From Dehalococcoidia bacterium (GTDB lineage Bacteria; Chloroflexota; Dehalococcoidia; SZUA-161), in assembly GCA_004376205.1 (NCBI GenBank), contig SOKG01000289.1:1-12638 (forward strand): 12,638 bases of DNA. Reading direction: 5' to 3'. Made by a program: the position numbers and the translations under genes. The notes under the pieces were generated by a model. That model saw nothing but the letters and a program-made list of their open reading frames with translations. It did no database searches and was not told where the DNA came from. Below are positions 6,822-12,638 of this stretch, piece after piece; the first letter of the stretch is position 1; each line of letters begins with the position of its first letter.

Positions 6822-9248
6822 TTGGGTTTGATCTGGCTTGTACCGGCGGCCGGTGTCTTCGCAGTAGTATTCGCCATTTTGCTGACAAGGGATATACTGC
6901 GCCGCGATGCCGGCACCCCGGAAATGCAGAAAATCGGAGACATGATACTGGAGGGGGCTCTGGCCTTCCTTAGGCGACAGTATACCACCATTGGTATCAT
7001 CGCGGTATTCACTGCGGTCATCGTGGCAGCCCTGGTGGGACTGCTGCGCGGTGAGGAAGGCCTAGCGGGGATAACCCCGATGGGCATAGCCTGGCGTACA
7101 GGCGTGGCTTTCCTCGTCGGTGCTTTCTGCTCCGCCATCTCGGGCTACATAGGCATGTATATCTCGGTGAAATCCAACGTGCGCTGCGCTGCTGCAGCCC
7201 GACGCAGTCTCAGCGAGGCTATCACCGTGGCGCTGAGAGGAGGCGCTGTCTCGGGATTCCTCATCGTGGCTTTGAGCCTGATTGGGGTGGCGGTCATGTA
7301 CTATGCCTATGGGAGTGAACCCAGGCTTGCGCCCCACATCATAGTTGGCTTCGGCTTCGGCGCCAGCTTTGTAGCACTCTTCGCTCAGCTAGGCGGAGGC
7401 ATATACACCAAGGCAGCCGACATGGGAGCCGATCTGGTGGGCAAAGTGGAGGCCGGCATCCCCGAGGACGACCCCAGGAATGCCGCCGTCATTGCCGACC
7501 TGGTAGGTGACAACGTGGGCGACTGTGCTGGTCGTGGCGCAGACCTCTTCGAGTCCACCGCTGCCGAGAACATAGGCGCCATGATCTTGGGGATAGCGCT
7601 CTACGTTGCTACTGGAGAGGCGGTGTGGGTGCTGTTCCCATTAGTTGCTCGCTCCTTCGGCATAATCGCCAGCATGATAGGAGTGCTGATGGTCAGAGCC
7701 AAGGAGGACGAGAACCCGATGAATGCCCTCAACCGCGGCTACTTCATATCCATCGGGCTCTCCCTGGTAGGCATGGTAGTTACGGTCCTGGTTATGCTGG
7801 GAACAGACTACGCGTGGCTTATCGGTGCCGGGGCGGTGGGCATCGCAGCCAGCATGGTGGTGGTGTTTATCACCCAGTACTACACCGAGCCTGGACACAG
7901 GCCGGTGAACGATATCGTTGAGGCCTCTCGAACCGGCCCTGCCACAAACATCGTTTCAGGCACTGCTGTGGGCTTTGAGACCACCCTCGCTACCGCTTTC
8001 GCCATCGGCGGCGCCCTTCTCCTCTCCTACTGGATCGGGACACAGATAGGCCTGCCTGGCAGCGGAGTGTACGGCACCGCAGTAGCAACCATGGGGATGC
8101 TTATGACATGTCCCTTTATCCTGACGATGGATACCTTCGGCCCCATCACCGATAACGCTAATGGCATCATTGAGATGGCAGGGATAGGTGGAGAAGCGCG
8201 CAGCGTAACCGACCGTCTTGACGCCGTGGGCAACACCACCAAGGCCCTGACCAAGGGCTTCGCCATGGTCTCGGCAGGACTAGCCGCCTTCCTCCTCTTC
8301 CAGGCATATCTGGCAAGGGTATCCCTCTTGCAAAATGGGGACGAGGGACTGTTCAAAGTTGTAGATCTCGCCAAGCCAGAGGTCTTTGTTGGCGCTCTGG
8401 TTGCTGTGATGCTGGTATTCTTGTTCAGCTCGATGGCCATCAGAGCGGTGGGGAAAACAGCCAGCAAGGTCATTGAAGAGGTTAGACTCCAGTTCCGCAG
8501 CGACCCTGGCATTATGGCGGGCACTTCGAGGCCGGACTACGCCGGATGTGTCGATATAACCGCCAAGGCCGGACTGAAGCAAATGATTGCCCCCGGCCTG
8601 TTGGTAGTGCTCACGCCGGTGATACTGGGCGTAGTATTCAATCAAATACCAAACTACGAGGCCGCCATGGCGGTAGCTAGCCTGCTCATGGTGGGAACCA
8701 TAGCCGGCATCATGATGGCCAGCTTCATGAATAACGGCGGTGGTGCCTGGGACAACGCCAAGAAGTTCATCGAAAGCGGAGCGTTGAAGGACGAAAAGGG
8801 CGAAGTCATTGGCAAGGGGTCACCCACTCACGCTGCCGCAGTGGTCGGCGATACGGTAGGCGACCCGCTCAAGGATACGGCCGGCCCCTCGCTACACGTT
8901 CTGGTAAAGCTCCTGGCCACGATTAGTCTGGTGCTTTGCCCGCTCTGGATCACAGCGATGATATCAGATGTAGGTGTAGAGGCTGACAGCATAACTGCCA
9001 CCTCGGCTGTTATCACCTGGACGACCGGCGAAGCATCTGACAGCGAAGTCAACTTCGGAACTACCACCGACGAGTTGGAATTCATTGTATCGGACGATGC
9101 TCTTGTCACTGACCACGCTGTCACATTGACCAACCTTAGCCCGGGAACGCTCTATTACTACGAGGTTGTCTCAACGACCGAAGACGGGGACATCGCGAAA
9201 GGAAACAACGGTCGGGAGTATTTTACCTTTACCACTGGACCACCCTAG
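6822..9248 (+). CDS. hppA: Membrane-bound H+-pyrophosphatase, K+-independent, with C-terminal Fn3-like domain
   Basis: Second PPi-driven ion pump, 808 residues. Residues 1 to about 713 are a complete pyrophosphatase: DMGADLVGKVEAGIPEDDPRN from D200, DLVGDNVGDCAG, and GDTVGDPLKDTAGPS near the end. GNTTKALTKGF has Lys474 and Thr477, the pair diagnostic of K+-independent H+-pumping enzymes. ADLFESTAAENIGAMILG (Glu244, Glu249) is also typical of that group. After the last membrane helix (about 700-713) comes an extra 93 or so residues with a fibronectin type III pattern, not found in normal family members of about 670-720 residues. The C-terminus of these pumps faces outside, so the extra domain should be extracytoplasmic. 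The TTG start follows from the strong ribosome site at 6806-6814. It may be co-transcribed with copy 1 or use a weak promoter in the gap. The extension is in frame with no interruption. Confidence 0.95.
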   Translation: MGLIWLVPAAGVFAVVFAILLTRDILRRDAGTPEMQKIGDMILEGALAFLRRQYTTIGIIAVFTAVIVAALVGLLRGEEGLAGITPMGIAWRTGVAFLVGAFCSAISGYIGMYISVKSNVRCAAAARRSLSEAITVALRGGAVSGFLIVALSLIGVAVMYYAYGSEPRLAPHIIVGFGFGASFVALFAQLGGGIYTKAADMGADLVGKVEAGIPEDDPRNAAVIADLVGDNVGDCAGRGADLFESTAAENIGAMILGIALYVATGEAVWVLFPLVARSFGIIASMIGVLMVRAKEDENPMNALNRGYFISIGLSLVGMVVTVLVMLGTDYAWLIGAGAVGIAASMVVVFITQYYTEPGHRPVNDIVEASRTGPATNIVSGTAVGFETTLATAFAIGGALLLSYWIGTQIGLPGSGVYGTAVATMGMLMTCPFILTMDTFGPITDNANGIIEMAGIGGEARSVTDRLDAVGNTTKALTKGFAMVSAGLAAFLLFQAYLARVSLLQNGDEGLFKVVDLAKPEVFVGALVAVMLVFLFSSMAIRAVGKTASKVIEEVRLQFRSDPGIMAGTSRPDYAGCVDITAKAGLKQMIAPGLLVVLTPVILGVVFNQIPNYEAAMAVASLLMVGTIAGIMMASFMNNGGGAWDNAKKFIESGALKDEKGEVIGKGSPTHAAAVVGDTVGDPLKDTAGPSLHVLVKLLATISLVLCPLWITAMISDVGVEADSITATSAVITWTTGEASDSEVNFGTTTDELEFIVSDDALVTDHAVTLTNLSPGTLYYYEVVSTTEDGDIAKGNNGREYFTFTTGPP
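8967..9245 (+). other. Fibronectin type III-like domain fused to the pyrophosphatase
   Basis: Residues 716-808 of the second pyrophosphatase. Seen: the B-strand pattern ITATSAVITWTT (724-735) with the core Trp at 733, then SEVNFGTT, HAVTLTNLSPGTLYYYEV with Leu772 and Tyr779/780 in the E-F region typical of Fn3, and a final FTFTTG strand. The pattern is closest to the Fn3 modules of purple acid phosphatases and secreted bacterial enzymes. No further membrane anchor follows. The role is unknown: contact with cell-surface polymers, other proteins or pump stability are guesses. Confidence 0.75.
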
Positions 9249-9321
9249 GCTTCACGGCATTCAAGGGTGCTCTAGTTGCCGACCGCTGAGTCAAGTCAGA
9301 AGTGCCAAGCAGGATCGAAGC

Positions 9322-9355
9322 TGGAACCCCTTCCTCATCGTAGGAAGGGGTTCCG
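9322..9355. terminator. Perfect 13-bp hairpin between convergent genes, likely bidirectional terminator
   Basis: GGAACCCCTTCCT (9323-9335) pairs perfectly with AGGAAGGGGTTCC (9342-9354) around a 6-base loop, with a further G-T pair outside. Pyrophosphatase 2 ends 74 bases upstream on the plus strand. The minus-strand hydrolase gene runs into the hairpin: its last codons form one arm and its stop TGA (9337-9335) lies at the loop. Neither strand has a T-tract after it, so termination may need a factor. Confidence 0.65.
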
Positions 9356-9964
9356 CTTGCGTTCGGCACCGATGGTGGTTGCAGGGCCATGCCCGGGGTA
9401 GACAACGGTATCATCGGGGAGCGCCATGAGCCTGGTGACTATGCTGTGCATCAGGGTCGCATAGTCGCCCCCCTGTATATCAGTCCTGCCGATGCCGAAA
9501 TTGAACAAGGTATCGCCAGAGAAGACAACCCCATCCCCCAAGAGCGAGATGCCTCCAGGCGTATGACCGGGGGTGTGGACTACACTGAACTTCAGGTCAC
9601 CAACCTCGATCACATCGCCATCACGGAGCAATCTCTCCGGCTTGGGTGGAGACTTGAAAGACCGACTCATTGCCACTCCCAGCATTCGGCCAAATACAGC
9701 AGGCATCATGCCCTCTACATCTGCCTCGTGCACGGCATAACCTGCCCCGGTGGACTCCTTCACCTGGCGCAACGCGCCCACGTGATCGATATGGTTATGG
9801 GTAGCCACTATCAGCACTATCGACAGACCAAGGCCGCTGACAGCCTTCAGTATAGCATTAGCATCGGCGCCTGGGTCGATGATCATTCCTTCCTTGGTCG
9901 CTTCCGAGCCCACGATAAAACAGTTCGAGCCAAACATCCCCACAACGAGCTCTTTCAAAATCAT
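9335..9964 (-). CDS. Metallo-beta-lactamase-fold hydrolase, glyoxalase II-like
   Basis: A cytoplasmic metal-dependent hydrolase of 209 residues. Seen: the metal motif THNHIDH (T55-H61), HTPGHTPGG with H134, SGDTLF with D151, and YPGHGPATTIG with H192, which together give a complete two-metal site. The family includes hydroxyacylglutathione hydrolases and small YcbL-type relatives that act on thioesters. The short length, lacking the C-terminal glutathione-binding helices of classical GloB (about 250 residues), points to the YcbL-like group. The substrate is not known. The ATG at 9964 is chosen because GGGGGAAG lies just upstream and the conserved start MILKELVVG follows; a TTG five codons earlier would overlap that ribosome site. 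It is a lone gene in opposite orientation to its neighbours, with its own candidate promoter at 9982-10009. Confidence 0.92.
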   Translation of the reverse strand: MILKELVVGMFGSNCFIVGSEATKEGMIIDPGADANAILKAVSGLGLSIVLIVATHNHIDHVGALRQVKESTGAGYAVHEADVEGMMPAVFGRMLGVAMSRSFKSPPKPERLLRDGDVIEVGDLKFSVVHTPGHTPGGISLLGDGVVFSGDTLFNFGIGRTDIQGGDYATLMHSIVTRLMALPDDTVVYPGHGPATTIGAERKRNPFLR

Positions 9965-9981
9965 TTCTTCCCCCGCCAATT

Positions 9982-10009
9982 ATTGTCGCTATTTGCGCTG
10001 GCTTGTCAA
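9982..10009 (-). promoter_or_regulatory. Candidate promoter of the MBL-fold hydrolase
   Basis: Minus strand: a perfect TTGACA (10009-10004), 16 bases, then GACAAT (9987-9982). The start near 9975 would leave an approximately 11-base leader carrying the ribosome site. The -35 box is embedded in a 13-bp palindrome at 10000-10012. Confidence 0.5.
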
Positions 10010-10012
10010 GCC
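10000..10012. repeat. Perfect 13-bp palindrome over the -35 box
   Basis: GGCTTG and CAAGCC flank one central base. It covers the TTGACA of the hydrolase promoter, a position where a dimeric repressor could block polymerase. No regulator family is recognised; a chance palindrome is possible. Confidence 0.4.
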
Positions 10013-10037
10013 GTTGGGCCAAGCTCACGACGGAGGC

Positions 10038-10066
10038 TTTACACTCATAGGCAAAACTGCTAACCT
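10038..10066 (+). promoter_or_regulatory. Candidate promoter for the glyQS unit
   Basis: TTTACA (10038-10043), 17 bases, TAACCT (10061-10066). Transcription would start near 10073, the left edge of the structured element at 10070-10128, which would then form the 5' end of the leader. A rival match, TTGACT (10134-10139) with CATAGT (10157-10162), would instead give a short message starting after the GTG codon and using ATG 10191. Confidence 0.3.
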
Positions 10067-10069
10067 TAA

Positions 10070-10128
10070 GTAGCGTCCCGATTCCTATCGGGACGAAGCA
10101 TTCGTTGCCACAGGAGTGGCAACGCTAC
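10070..10128. repeat. 59-bp three-way-junction inverted-repeat element
   Basis: The ends GTAGCG (10070-10075) and CGCTAC (10123-10128) are perfect inverted repeats. Inside lie GTCCCGAT/ATCGGGAC (10075-10082 and 10087-10094, loop TCCT) and CGTTGCCAC/GTGGCAACG (10103-10111 and 10116-10124, loop AGGA). All three stems are perfect apart from one or two shared boundary bases. It could be a REP or MITE-like element, or a folded leader of glyQS. It is not a tRNA and has no T-box sequence. Confidence 0.7.
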
Positions 10129-10148
10129 CCACTTTGACTAGCTTGATT

Positions 10149-10153
10149 AGGAG
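10149..10153 (+). promoter_or_regulatory. Ribosome binding site fixing the GTG start of glyQS
   Basis: AGGAG lies 7 bases before GTG at 10161. The alternative ATG at 10191 has no good ribosome site. Confidence 0.6.
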
Positions 10154-10160
10154 AACCATA

Positions 10161-11531
10161 GTGAGGGAGCAAGCTCTGGGCAAAGTAAGCATGGACAAAT
10201 TGGTCTCTTTATGCAAGCGACGAGGGTACATCTTCCCATCGAGCGAGATCTACGGCGGTCTGGGCGCCTGCTACGACTACGGGCCGCTTGGGGTAGAGCT
10301 TAAGAACAATGTCAAGGCTTGCTGGTGGAGGGCAGTGGTTCAGGAGCGCGACGACATGGTCGGCCTGGATGCCTCCATCCTGATGCACCCCCAGACCTGG
10401 GTGGCCAGCGGCCATGTGGACGGCTTCGCCGACCCTCTGGTTGACTGTAAGCAGTGCCGCAAGCGCTGGCGCGCTGATGATGTCAAGGACGGGAAATGCC
10501 CCGAGTGTGGCGGCGATCTGACCGAACCCCGAATGTTCAACCTGATGTTCAAGACATTTGTCGGCCCCGTGGAGGAAGACGCAGCCACAGTCTACCTGCG
10601 CCCGGAGACGGCACAGGGCATCTTCCTTAACTTCGCCAATGTGATGGACACGGCAAGAAAAAAGCTGCCCTTCGGCATCGCCCAGATCGGGAAAGCATTC
10701 AGGAATGAGGTTACCACCGGAAACTTCATCTTCAGGACGCGTGAGTTCGAGATGATGGAGATCGAATACTTCGTCAAGCCCGGCAGCGAGGAGGAGTGGT
10801 TCAAGCGCTGGGGCGAGGAAAGGTTCGACTGGTATATCGACCTGGGCATCAAGAAGGAAAACCTCAGGCTGCGCCAACACACTAAGGACGAGCTTGCCCA
10901 TTACGCCAGAGACTGCTACGACATAGAATACCTGTTCCCCATGGGCTGGTCCGAACTGGAGGGTATCGCCAATCGCACCGACTTCGACCTGAGACAGCAC
11001 GCCAGCTCCAGCGGCAAAGACCTGAGCTACTACGACGAGGAGAGCAAGGAGCGCATCATCCCCTATGTCATCGAGCCCTCAGCAGGAGTCGACCGCTCCG
11101 TACTGGCCTTCCTGGCAGATGCCTATGACGAAGAGCAGGACAAGGAGGGGATCAGGGTCGTCCTCAGGCTTCACCCAGCGCTGGCACCGATAAAGGTTGC
11201 TGTTCTTCCTCTGAGCAGGAACGAGGCGCTGCTGCCACTATCTGAGGAAATCTATGCCGACCTGCGCTGCTGCTGGATGGCGCAGTACGACGATGCCCAG
11301 AGCATCGGCAGGCGCTACCGCAGGCAGGACGAGATAGGCACCCCCTTCTGCGTCACCATCGACTTTCAGTCCCTCGAAGACAGGCAGGTGACAATACGTG
11401 AGCGCGACAGCATGAAGCAGCTACGAGTGCCCATTGACGTGCTCAAAACCACGCTGGAGGCTAAGCTTTCCGGCGAGTCCATTGACACACTGCCCCCGGG
11501 CGGCAGCTACTGGCTTGGTTTTTCAGATTAG
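10161..11531 (+). CDS. glyQS: Glycyl-tRNA synthetase, single-chain class II (alpha2) type
   Basis: Charges tRNA-Gly with glycine in the cytoplasm. At 456 residues it is the homodimeric form, distinct from the alpha2beta2 GlyQ/GlyS enzyme of many bacteria. Seen: CKRRGYIFPSSEIYGGLGACYDYGPLG near the start; a zinc-knuckle pair in the insertion (C96/C99 and C113/C116); RPETAQG at 147-153; motif 2 QIGKAFRNE (175-183) with FRTREFEM (191-198); ELEGIANRTDFDL; motif 3 GVDRS from 309; and a C-terminal anticodon-binding domain beginning near HPALAPIKVAVLPL. The GTG start is supported by AGGAG at 10149-10153. The family's conserved N-terminus begins at MDKLVSLCKRRG, so ATG 10191 (446 residues) remains possible. 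The DinB-like gene follows after 18 bases, probably in one operon. A folded 59-bp element lies upstream. Confidence 0.96.
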   Translation: MREQALGKVSMDKLVSLCKRRGYIFPSSEIYGGLGACYDYGPLGVELKNNVKACWWRAVVQERDDMVGLDASILMHPQTWVASGHVDGFADPLVDCKQCRKRWRADDVKDGKCPECGGDLTEPRMFNLMFKTFVGPVEEDAATVYLRPETAQGIFLNFANVMDTARKKLPFGIAQIGKAFRNEVTTGNFIFRTREFEMMEIEYFVKPGSEEEWFKRWGEERFDWYIDLGIKKENLRLRQHTKDELAHYARDCYDIEYLFPMGWSELEGIANRTDFDLRQHASSSGKDLSYYDEESKERIIPYVIEPSAGVDRSVLAFLADAYDEEQDKEGIRVVLRLHPALAPIKVAVLPLSRNEALLPLSEEIYADLRCCWMAQYDDAQSIGRRYRRQDEIGTPFCVTIDFQSLEDRQVTIRERDSMKQLRVPIDVLKTTLEAKLSGESIDTLPPGGSYWLGFSD

Positions 11532-11549
11532 AGAAACGTGAGGGAGAAA

Positions 11550-12068
11550 ATGGATGTGAAGGATTTTGCCCTGCAGAGCCTCGACGAGTCGCAGACGGCC
11601 CTCATGCAGGCAGTAGACGGCCTGAGTCAGGAGGAGCTGATGCGGCTGCCGCAGCCCGGAGCCAACCACATCGCCTTCATCCTGTGGCATATGGTGCGTG
11701 CCGAGGACTGGTTCTTTCACTATTTGTTCCAGCGTGTGCCTCAGGTATGGGAATCGGAGAGGTGGCATGAAAAGCTGAACCTGCCAGACGATCCCAGGGT
11801 TACTGGCTTCGGCTATACCGCGGAACAGGTGGCCAGCTTCCCATCAGTCCCACTCCGCGACCTCATTGCCTATGGTGAGGCGGTGCGAGCCAGCACCGTG
11901 GACTACCTGCGCAGCGTGGACCCCGCCAGATTCGATGAGATAGTCAAGTCCCGTCTCTTCGGCGAGGTCAGCATCGGCAACCTGATAGGTCACTTGCTTC
12001 TCGAGATAGCTCAGCACGTAGGACAAATAGCCTACATACGAGGGCTGGTAACAGAGCAAAGCAGGTAG
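11550..12068 (+). CDS. DinB-like (DUF664/DinB_2 superfamily) four-helix protein
   Basis: A 172-residue all-helical protein of the DinB/YfiT-like putative metalloenzyme superfamily. Seen: an N-terminal helix with LQSLDESQTALMQAVDGLSQEEL, ANHIAFILWHMVRAEDWFF with H47, and near the end GNLIGHLLLEIAQHVGQIAYIRG with H148, E152 and H156. The family metal site uses three histidines, here most likely H47 plus two from the last helix. Some relatives are thiol transferases (bacillithiol or mycothiol dependent) or DNA-damage-induced proteins; many have no known role, and this one cannot be assigned a reaction. The ATG at 11550 follows GAGGGAG; a GTG at 11538 would add four residues. It sits 18 bases after the glyQS stop, so the two are probably co-transcribed, without an obvious functional link. 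Confidence 0.88.
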   Translation: MDVKDFALQSLDESQTALMQAVDGLSQEELMRLPQPGANHIAFILWHMVRAEDWFFHYLFQRVPQVWESERWHEKLNLPDDPRVTGFGYTAEQVASFPSVPLRDLIAYGEAVRASTVDYLRSVDPARFDEIVKSRLFGEVSIGNLIGHLLLEIAQHVGQIAYIRGLVTEQSR

Positions 12069-12082
12069 TCCTGGGCACCAGC

Positions 12083-12103
12083 GTCCCTGCGCCCCGGAGG
12101 GAC
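12083..12103. repeat. Short hairpin after the DinB-like gene
   Basis: GTCCCT (12083-12088) pairs with AGGGAC (12098-12103) around a 9-base GC-rich loop. It lies 15 bases after the DinB-like stop and has no T-tract. It could slow or end transcription, but support is weak. Confidence 0.35.
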
Positions 12104-12110
12104 AAGTGCT

Positions 12111-12133
12111 GGGATTCGAGTAGTTCGAATCCC
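12111..12133. repeat. 9-bp inverted repeat upstream of the alcohol dehydrogenase
   Basis: GGGATTCGA (12111-12119) and TCGAATCCC (12125-12133) are perfect inverted repeats around GTAGT. It begins 42 bases after the DinB-like stop and ends 35 bases before the dehydrogenase ATG. Either an operator for a dimeric regulator or a leader hairpin; no -10/-35 pair is convincing in this gap. Confidence 0.5.
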
Positions 12134-12168
12134 GCGTGGGGAGCAACTACTAGAGAGCGTTCCCTGAA

Positions 12169-12638
12169 ATGAAGGCGATGATTTTGAAGAAACACCAGCC
12201 GATTGAGGAAGAGCCTCTGGCTATGGTCGAGATCGCTGACCCGGTACCGGGGCCCAAAGAGGTCCGCGTCAAAATCTCGACCTGTGGCGTATGCCACACC
12301 GATCTCCATGTTGTCGAGGGCGAACTCCCCTCGAAGAAGCTGCCGATTATCCCCGGGCATGAGATTGTAGGGGTAGTGGATGCGATCGGTGAAAAGGTCA
12401 CCCGGTTTCAGGAGGGGGACCGGGTGGGAGTGGCTTGGCTCAACTCCACCTGCGGGGAATGTGACTTCTGTGTCAGGGGTAACGAGAACCTCTGCGAAAA
12501 ATCACGCTTCACAGGGTACGATGTGGATGGAGGCTATGCCCAGTACACCGTTGTCCCCGCGGATTTCGCCTATCCCATTCCAGACGGATTCTCCGATCTG
12601 GAGGCAGCCCCCCTACTCTGTGCCGGCATCATAGGATT
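12169..12638 (+). CDS. Zinc-dependent alcohol dehydrogenase, N-terminal part (cut by window edge)
   Basis: The first 156 residues of a medium-chain dehydrogenase/reductase, a cytoplasmic enzyme that interconverts alcohols with aldehydes or ketones using NAD(P). Seen: the GroES-like catalytic domain with CGVCHTDLH holding the catalytic zinc ligand C42, PGHEIVG with H64 and E65, and a complete structural-zinc set C95, C98, C101 and C109. GGYAQYTVVP follows at 121-130, and the window ends at LLCAGIIG, just before the Rossmann fold. The sequence resembles the AdhA-like 'zinc-binding alcohol dehydrogenase' group found in Actinobacteria and anaerobes; the true substrate is not visible. Family members are about 330-350 residues, so slightly more than half is missing. 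ATG 12169 is chosen as the first in frame before MKAMILKKH; ATG 12178 is an alternative, and neither has a strong ribosome site. The gap after the DinB-like gene is 100 bases. Confidence 0.92.
   Translation, partial: MKAMILKKHQPIEEEPLAMVEIADPVPGPKEVRVKISTCGVCHTDLHVVEGELPSKKLPIIPGHEIVGVVDAIGEKVTRFQEGDRVGVAWLNSTCGECDFCVRGNENLCEKSRFTGYDVDGGYAQYTVVPADFAYPIPDGFSDLEAAPLLCAGIIG

Noticed and set aside
8027..8524. Antisense frames over the pyrophosphatases, including 165 codons here and 149 codons at 5106-5555
   Set aside because: They mirror conserved pyrophosphatase motifs and have low-complexity Ala/Pro/Thr/Ser content. No ribosome site or family match.
8960..9248. C-terminal extension of pyrophosphatase 2 as read-through noise from a lost stop codon
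   Set aside because: The extension has an ordered Fn3 pattern with a core Trp and Tyr residues and coding-like codon use, which read-through sequence would not have.
10070..10160. T-box riboswitch before the glycyl-tRNA synthetase
   Set aside because: The conserved T-box antiterminator sequence is absent, as is a terminator with a T-tract, and the element is too short.
10209..11000. Open frame of 263 codons opposite the glycyl-tRNA synthetase
   Set aside because: Entirely antisense to well-supported synthetase motifs. Long antisense frames are common in GC-rich genes with strong third-position bias.
12111..12145. tRNA gene suggested by a TTCGAAT loop
   Set aside because: The bases flanking the loop cannot form a 5-bp T-stem and no acceptor, D or anticodon arm is found. 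The pairing is better explained by a simple 9-bp inverted repeat.
1..12638. CRISPR arrays, insertion sequences, phage genes or a defence system
   Set aside because: No direct-repeat array, transposase, integrase or nuclease/helicase-type open frame is present. Nearly all the sequence is accounted for by metabolic, translation and transport genes.

Overview
This is a bacterial segment of about 12.6 kb with moderately high GC. It carries ten protein-coding genes, two of them cut by the window edges, and no RNA gene or mobile element that I can recognise. The gene types fit an anaerobic-type Chloroflexota bacterium, possibly Dehalococcoidia: a single-chain class II glycyl-tRNA synthetase, a GuaB3-type IMP dehydrogenase, a MetRS with two zinc knuckles and an SRNWAVW motif, and paired membrane pyrophosphatases. 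That placement is inference from gene families and general resemblance, not from a marker tree.

Layout. Minus strand, 1-3206: rsmI, metG and the start of an RND efflux permease form an apparent operon reading leftward (rsmI first). Plus strand, 3321-9248: guaB3, then two consecutive membrane-bound pyrophosphatase genes. Minus strand, 9335-9964: a small metallo-beta-lactamase-fold hydrolase of the glyoxalase II group, convergent with the second pyrophosphatase across a shared perfect hairpin. Plus strand, 10161 to the right edge: glycyl-tRNA synthetase, a DinB-like protein and the start of a zinc alcohol dehydrogenase.

The most interesting part is the pyrophosphatase pair. Copy 1 has the Ala/Gly signature of potassium-dependent enzymes and a glutamate pattern like that of Na+-pumping members. 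Copy 2 has the Lys/Thr signature of potassium-independent H+ pumps. One locus would therefore couple PPi hydrolysis to two different ion gradients. Copy 2 also carries a C-terminal fibronectin type III-like domain of about 93 residues, predicted to lie outside the cell, which is not part of the usual pyrophosphatase fold. The first copy has two candidate promoters and a hairpin followed by a T-rich tract in its leader, which could act as an attenuator.

The other notable non-coding element is a 59-bp structured sequence (10070-10128) upstream of the glycyl-tRNA synthetase. Its ends are inverted repeats and it encloses two strong hairpins, giving a three-way junction. It could be a REP/MITE-like repeat or an RNA leader. 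No gap between genes exceeds 300 bases.
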